Both the position numbers and the translations under genes were made by a program. The notes under the pieces are model-generated. The model saw only the letters and a list, made by a program, of their open reading frames with translations, was not told the origin of the DNA and searched no databases. A DNA stretch of 64,000 nucleotides. Origin: Leptobrachium leishanense (Eukaryota; Chordata; Amphibia; Anura; Megophryidae). The stretch covers positions 4,836,001-4,900,000 of the forward strand of contig CM019066.1 of assembly GCA_009667805.1 (NCBI GenBank), written 5' to 3'. Shown here one piece after another: positions 58,704 through 64,000 of the stretch; positions within the stretch are counted from its first letter, which is position 1, and every line of letters starts with the position of its first letter.

Positions 58704-59802
58704 TGTAAGGATCATCGCCGCCGGCGTAATAAAAAGCCTAAACCCAGTGCTGGCTCATAGTAGTGAGACTTTCACAAGCAGTACCACTACTCACCTCTGC
58801 CGGTGCAATGCTCAGGTGTTGCCTAGATCACCTACTACTCCTGCATAAAACCAGGCCACACCTGAGACTCAGGACTTCCACATTGCCTTGGAAATATCCA
58901 AGCTGTTAGGAGCTACCTGCGATTCCTCCAAGAAACCTGTGACCCATACTCTGCTGGATCCTACCCTCTCAAGACTACCCCTGTTACAGTTCCACCTGGA
59001 CTTATTATTTACAAACCTCCTGGACCTTCTGTTTACTACAGACCTCTGGACTTGTCATCTTCCTGGATCTCCCAAGTTTTCCTTACCTGGATCACAAGGA
59101 CTTGCCCACGTCTCTAGTACTGATATATTCATATATATAACCTTAAGTATACTGTTTCTGTTTTCCCATTTGTTATCCGCAGCCCTGTAACCTGTATATG
59201 CTCTGCTCTAGTTCCCTCTAGCCCTGTAAGCTGTATATGTTCTGCTCTAGTTCCCTCTAGCCCTGTAACCTATATATATTCTGCTCTAGTTCCCTCTAGC
59301 CCTGTAACCTGTATATATTCTGCTCTAGCCCTATAACCTGTATTCTGCTCTAGTTCTCTCTAGCTCTGTAACCTGTGCATCTTCTGCTCTAGTTCCCTCT
59401 AGCCCTGTAACCTGTGTATATTCTGCTCTAGTTCCCTCTAGCTCTGTAACCTGTATATATTCTGCTCTAGCCCTGTAACCTGTATTCTGCTCTAGCCCTG
59501 TAACCTGTATTCTGCTCTAGCCCTGTAACCTGTATTCTGCTCTAGCCCTGTAACCTGTATTCTGCTCTAGCCCTGTAACCTGTATTCTGCTCTAGTTCTC
59601 TCTAGCCCTGTAACCTGTGTATATACATATATACACTTTCTTCTCCCACTTCTCTCGTTTACCCCTCCTAGATTCTGTTGTTGCCTCTGGCCTATCCCTT
59701 TTGTGCCTTTTCACAATAAATCCTTATATATAAATATATCTGGTTTACTAGTATTCATTGCATATTGGCTCGTACCTACCACCCCGGAACCAGCACCTTA
59801 CA
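58704..59802. mobile_element. Solo LTR with 5-bp target duplication
   Basis: CTCTG flanks it at 58699-58703 and 59803-59807. Starts TGTAAGG and ends CCTTACA. AATAAATCC at about 59716 may be a polyadenylation signal. No internal retroelement genes remain, as expected after recombination between two LTRs. A minisatellite occupies 59205-59610. Strand not certain; the AATAAA suggests plus. Confidence 0.8.
59205..59610. repeat. Minisatellite inside the solo LTR
   Basis: Alternating short (CTGCTCTAGCCCTGTAACCT) and long (with GTTCCCTCTAG added) units, about twelve copies. Confidence 0.9.
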
Positions 59803-59974
59803 CTCTGAGGATCAAGTGAGGGCGGATGTTGTTATATGGCAAACAGGAACCGGAAGTGCATCACAGCTAGCAGCCACACGTGACCAATTAAGACATAATG
59901 CTGTCAGGTGCGTGGAAACATGGTGTGGACACTAATCACCAGTAGTATGCTATCTATATAAACTGTGTGATAAA

Positions 59975-60025
59975 GCATGTATGTAAGCTCTATGAAAAAG
60001 ACTACGGTCGAAACGCGTTTTGCAA
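59975..60025 (+). ncRNA. Hammerhead-like relic in Penelope-like element 2
   Basis: CTATGAA, then AAGAC-TAC-GGTC, GAAACGCG. Stem II (GAC/GTC) and GAAAC are kept but CTGANGA is lost. Strand agrees with the RT. Confidence 0.35.
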
Positions 60026-60283
60026 TTTTTATTCATTAAATCTGGCCAGTTTATGGTCTTTTATACATGTGTTCACCGAGCCTTCTTCCACAAGGATCTA
60101 ACTTCCTCCTTTGAATAAGGTGTCCACTGCGGATGGAATAAGGGGAGATCAGACGTGGGAGTGGACCGGTCCATATGAGAAATATTTGAGAAGCACTCAC
60201 CTACTTGCTGGGATCTGCATGCGCGAGGACTTTCCTTTTCCTTTGTTTTATGGTATAATCAAGTGATCATATACTGGGACTTT

Positions 60284-62825
60284 TTTTTTTTTTTTTTTTT
60301 TTTAGTATTCAAATTTTTTTATTTTGAAATAAGTCATCATACAAGTAAAACGTAAAGTGAGGGCCTCGCAGGGCCGCATATAATCGTCTGCAATAACTCA
60401 GTGTAAAGAAAAACAGCATAGCATAAGAAAAGATCATCAGGAATCATATGCATCGAAACTACAAGGCGTATAGATAGCAATATCAACAGCGAAAGTCATC
60501 AAATATAATTATAAAAAGGAGAGCAAAAAAAAAAAAAAAAAGGGGGGGGTGAGGGAAAGATGGCAAAGGCCATATTAGTGCCGCCTCTGGCACATTCCCA
60601 ACTGGTTAAAAACCACGGGAAAAGGCCATGGGGGTTAATGGCACCAGGCCTGGGCACCCGGGGAAAAGCTCTTCCCCTAGGACAACCCAGTAAAGCCAAA
60701 ACAAAATGGGGGGGCAGAAAAGGGAGAGAAGAAGAGGAAAAAAAAAAAAAAAAAAAAGGGGAAAAAAGAGAATTATTTACGAATGCTGCAACAATAGGTA
60801 TAGAACAAATATAAAATGAAGGCCTTGCAGGGCCTCCTTAAGTCATCTAATATGTCACACAAAAGCCATAAGACCATTAATATACATCCATAGATATGAG
60901 AAAAACAAAAACAGGTCTTCTGCAAATAAAAATATCCTCTGCGCAATACCAAAAACCAGAAAGATATGAAAAAGGCTGCGAAAGGCATCTAGTTTGTAAA
61001 AATATAGGAGAGAGAAAGAAAACCCCCAACAGAGTTCGCTATAAGTGAAACATACCCCATATAGTTAGAAAAGTCTCCGACTTTCATGAAGGCAATAGAC
61101 GGCATCAAAAAGAAAAATAGCAAATATCAGCGAGAAGCAGAACGGTCCGTATCACAAAGAGGGGGAAAGCGGAATGAGAGCAGAATCCTGTTAGTTTAAA
61201 GCACCAGGCTGTGCCATTCCACGTCCGATTCTATCCCGGATCTAGCATCGGAGGGGAGGAACCCCCAGGGACAAGGCTGGGGGACACCGGGGCAGGGGAG
61301 AGGTCCAGGGAGTGAAGCAGGGACCATGCGGCCTCAGGGGAGGACACCAGGTGAGACAGGTTGTCATAATTTATGTACATAGAACCTGCAACCCCCCATC
61401 TATATCTAACCCCACGGTTCCTCAGGAACGCCGAGACTTCTCGGAATTGCCGGCGAGCTATCAAGGTCACAAAAGGAAGATCGTTAAACAGTGACAAAAC
61501 CATCTCTTCAAAAACAATTGGGGTTCGAGCTGCGGGAGCCGACATCAGGCGCCGTTTATCTGTCTCATTTCCCGCCACCGCTAGCACATCGCGGGGGGAG
61601 TCCACCGGAGCTGTAGTCGCCTTACGTAGTCGGAAAACGTTGTGAAAAACAGTCCCGGACGGCGCAGCGATCACGTGCAACGCCAATTTGTTAATAAGCG
61701 GTAGCAGGGCATCATCGGCTATCGTCTCCGGGATCCCCCGGATACGAACGTTTCTCCGGCGATGGCGGTTTTCAGCCGCCTCCACGGCTCCCGTGAGCGC
61801 CGCCACCTGCGACTGCAGTGAATCCACCTGTGGCGCGAGGAGCGTCTGGGTCGCTACTATCTCTTCAACCCGGGCCTCTACTGTCTTCAGCCTCCCTTTG
61901 ACATCCGTCAATTCTGTTGTTAAGGCCGCAAAGTCCGCGCGCCACACCGCTCTCATCTCCTCGAGTGCTTCTCCCAGTAGGCCACGTATATCGTCCCTAG
62001 TGAAGGACACGCGGTCCGCGTCTCTTCGCCTCCCAGGAGCAGTCGGAGTAACCTCCGCAGGGACAGGGGGACCAGAAGACTCGAGTCGGCGCGCCACTGG
62101 GGTCCTCCGACCATTGGGTTCCGCAGCTGACCGTCTGCCTGCCTCCGGTGCCCGGGGCGAGTGCCGCGCCACCACCGAGGCCTCCGACCAGTATGGGTCC
62201 TCCTCCTCGGACGAGCTCATCGTGGGAGACCGGTATGTATGGGGTTCTCCCTGTCTCTTACGCCTGCCCTCTCCCAGCGCATCTCGGATGTCCAGCTGTC
62301 GTGGGCCTTCTAATGGGAAGGGCTTCTTACCCGACTTCTTACCCATGGAGATGCGGCAGTCTGGGTCACTAATCCACCGGGAGTATCTCTGCCGGGGGAG
62401 AATCCACCAGGATGGCCGCCAGGCGTGTGTTTCCGCAGTAAGCCTCTCCCTGCTGTATCACCTCCGTCCGGGCTAGATAAATATCGCACCACAATCCAAA
62501 GCGCCGCGACAGGTCTAGGGAGACATCACCCGCTGTATCAGAAGGGAGAATGTCACTCAGCACGGCCGGAGCAGGGATGAATAGGCCCAAGATGGCCGCC
62601 GCACGCAGATAGCCGAGGTAGGCCCAAAGTCACCGCACTCCAAGATCTCCACCTAGCACGACTCAGCAAGATCCCAGTCCGAGTCAGAGGGCTGTAGGGA
62701 CCTCCTGTCACCGTCCAGTACGTTTAAATCCCACGAGGGAATCACCAAAATATGTCACATAAGCTTCTATGGTCGAGGAGCTCCTCAGAACGTGACCTTC
62801 CTCGTTGGCAGTTAGCTCCGCCCCC
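60284..62825 (-). mobile_element. L1/Tx1-like retroposed insertion with ORF1 but no ORF2
   Basis: CATATACTGGGACTTT occurs at 60268-60283 and 62826-62841, a 16-bp target duplication. A T23 run at 60281-60303 is the poly(A) tail of a minus-strand insert. The insert starts GGGGGCGGAGCTAACTGCC, then a 480-bp 5' region, ORF1 (62346-61231) and a 930-bp 3' region with no reverse transcriptase. The 3' region contains a diverged direct repeat (AGGGCCTCGCAGGGCC at 60360, AAGGCCTTGCAGGGCC at 60820). Confidence 0.85.
61231..62346 (-). CDS. LINE ORF1 protein (L1-type, 371 aa), intact
   Basis: ORF1 proteins of L1-like elements bind the element RNA and act as chaperone trimers. Order seen: basic and Ser/Pro-rich N-terminus (MGKKSGKKPFPLEGPRQLDI), acidic SSSEEEDPYWSE, a heptad-like coiled coil at about residues 130-195 ([40 protein letters not shown]), an RRM-like start HRRRNVRIRGIPETIADDAL, and a C-terminal domain (RRQFREVSAFLRNRGVRYRW). 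The frame has no stop or shift. The start ATG follows an in-frame stop-free stretch, but MGKKSGKK is the most likely start. High GC compared with the surroundings. Confidence 0.85.
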   Translation of the reverse strand: MGKKSGKKPFPLEGPRQLDIRDALGEGRRKRQGEPHTYRSPTMSSSEEEDPYWSEASVVARHSPRAPEAGRRSAAEPNGRRTPVARRLESSGPPVPAEVTPTAPGRRRDADRVSFTRDDIRGLLGEALEEMRAVWRADFAALTTELTDVKGRLKTVEARVEEIVATQTLLAPQVDSLQSQVAALTGAVEAAENRHRRRNVRIRGIPETIADDALLPLINKLALHVIAAPSGTVFHNVFRLRKATTAPVDSPRDVLAVAGNETDKRRLMSAPAARTPIVFEEMVLSLFNDLPFVTLIARRQFREVSAFLRNRGVRYRWGVAGSMYINYDNLSHLVSSPEAAWSLLHSLDLSPAPVSPSLVPGGSSPPMLDPG

Positions 62826-62841
62826 CATATACTGGGACTTT

Positions 62842-64000
62842 AACATTGGTTACTCCTGGCTGTTGCAGCCGCTCCGGTGAGTATGGGTGCGACGCCATTT
62901 TTTCTGTATGTATGCAGACTCCTGTTTTATGCCTCCATAGGGTCGTATATAGCTGTCAAAGTCTCCGAGGAGTCACTTTACACCATCGCAATGCTTCACA
63001 TAAACCCCAGAAATAAGAAGACTACAAAAAAACAGAACTACAATGTGGGACAAAACCCAAATTAAGAATTGCTGTCAAGCACTGGTGTGCCCAGCCCGTT
63101 GCATTAGGGTGTGCACCCATGGAACATTTATTAATCGAAAACTTATATTTAGAAGATTTTGCACAAAATATACATTTTTCGTTAGAAATAACGAGCCTGT
63201 AATCAGAGATACAGTAAGTTTTTATGTTATTCATCATGAAACACATAAAGGGACATCTAAAATGTCAATGTAGGAGGCAAAAGAAGACCTCTTCAACCAA
63301 CATTAGGATGTGCCTGGGCACACCCCCTGCGCACACCTGTGCTGTCAAGTATATTTTTACTGTATTGTTTTCTTCTTCGCACAAAAACAATCAGCTGCTA
63401 AATCGGGACAGAGCATTTTTGGAGCTCTACCATACTGTGCCAGGTTCTCTGGGGTCCCTGGGCAGCAGCAGGACCCTCTTGAGGCTAATTGATTACCATT
63501 GCCCTGGCATCCTTGTCTCAGTGTTTACTGAGAAGCTCCTAGTGCAGTAATGGTGAAACTTGGCATCCCAGATGTTTCTGAACTACATGTTCCATGATGC
63601 TCTGCCCGCAATAGAGGGTCTCTATTCCCTAAATTTCAGGGAAATTTCGGTGCTTTTCACTTTGGCGAAGTTCAGTGCACTACGATGATTCCATTTCGCC
63701 GACATTTCGGTGAATTCACTATTCACTGAATGGTCAACGTATTGTGCCGAAGATGGAGTCGCTGAAGCCCCATGAAAAAGTTGGAGAACATCGCAAAAGA
63801 GCACCGAAAAACGCCGAAGTGGCCTTAGCGAATTCCACCGAACTGCAAGAAAGAAACAAAAAAAAAAGTATTCTATTCTCCCAATAGGTGTTTAAACCAA
63901 TTAAAATGTGTATTAGATTGTAAACTCTTGAGCAGGGTCCTCTCGCCTACTGTACTGTGTTGAACCTGTATGTACGTATATTTGTTATTATGTCTCCTGT
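62842..64000. other. Unassigned, with MITE pieces and SINE-tail-like end
   Basis: The stretch 63548-63612 (CTTGGCATCCCAGATGTTTC, GAACTACATGTTCCATGATG) is a half copy of the 16250-type MITE. 63640-63860 is the TTCGGCG-rich repeat. 63913-64000 (GATTGTAAACTCTTGAGCAG) resembles the SINE tail at 35195. No gene seen. Confidence 0.4.

Larger units (their letters stand above)
57336..60075 (+). mobile_element. Penelope-like element 2, 5' truncated and split by a solo LTR
   Basis: Starts in the RT at about 57336, continues through GIY-YIG to 58508, is split by the LTR at 58704-59802, and ends after a hammerhead-like motif near 60005. Orientation is opposite to element 1 and it belongs to a different, more decayed lineage. 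Confidence 0.7.

Noticed and set aside
61688..62476. 262-aa frame on the plus strand, Ser/Arg-rich
   Set aside because: Antisense shadow of the GC-rich LINE ORF1, which has recognisable coiled-coil and RRM-like parts.

Overview
This is vertebrate nuclear DNA, most likely from an amphibian and probably a frog. That judgement rests on large introns, the mix of hAT, piggyBac, Tc1/mariner, Harbinger, Penelope-like and L1/Tx1-like elements, and several short repeats I remember as common in frog genomes; no species is claimed. No bacterial-style genes, CRISPR arrays, rRNA genes or convincing tRNA genes are present.

The one well-supported host gene is ATP6V1C2 (V-type proton ATPase subunit C, isoform 2) on the minus strand. 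Nine coding exons lie between 43777 (start codon) and 6740. Their splice phases join without conflict and encode residues 1-273, about 70% of the protein. The remaining exons must lie beyond the left edge. A possible non-coding first exon sits near 48.3 kb and an unassigned coding-like terminal exon at 45.0 kb.

Almost everything else is transposon-derived. 1-5960: the 3' part of an autonomous-type hAT element (BED finger plus hATC transposase, broken), with a 1.24 kb TTAA-flanked piggyBac-like element inside its tandem repeats. 5.99-21.3 kb: introns filled with MITEs, a 1.35 kb hAT derivative and several TTAA-type elements. 22.5-32.9 kb: a four-deep nest. An L1/Tx1-like LINE relic is split first by a 1.78 kb element that is almost entirely an inverted repeat with a canonical hammerhead ribozyme at its centre, then by a complete 7.67 kb hAT element with an 8-bp target duplication, which itself carries a second piggyBac-like copy. 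33.3-38 kb: SINEs, one split by a minisatellite-bearing hAT derivative, and a deleted Tc1 element. 38-49.5 kb: the long first introns, MITEs and a full-length Tc1-like element with broken transposase. 49.5-60.1 kb: the third piggyBac-like copy, two Penelope-like retroelements (RT plus GIY-YIG), a second minisatellite-bearing hAT derivative and a solo LTR. 60.3-62.8 kb: a LINE insertion with intact ORF1 and no ORF2, flanked by a 16-bp duplication.

The most noteworthy items are the ribozyme-centred giant palindrome, the string of about eleven tandem hairpins in the three TTAA elements, the ORF1-only LINE, and the two independent hAT derivatives that carry related minisatellites.
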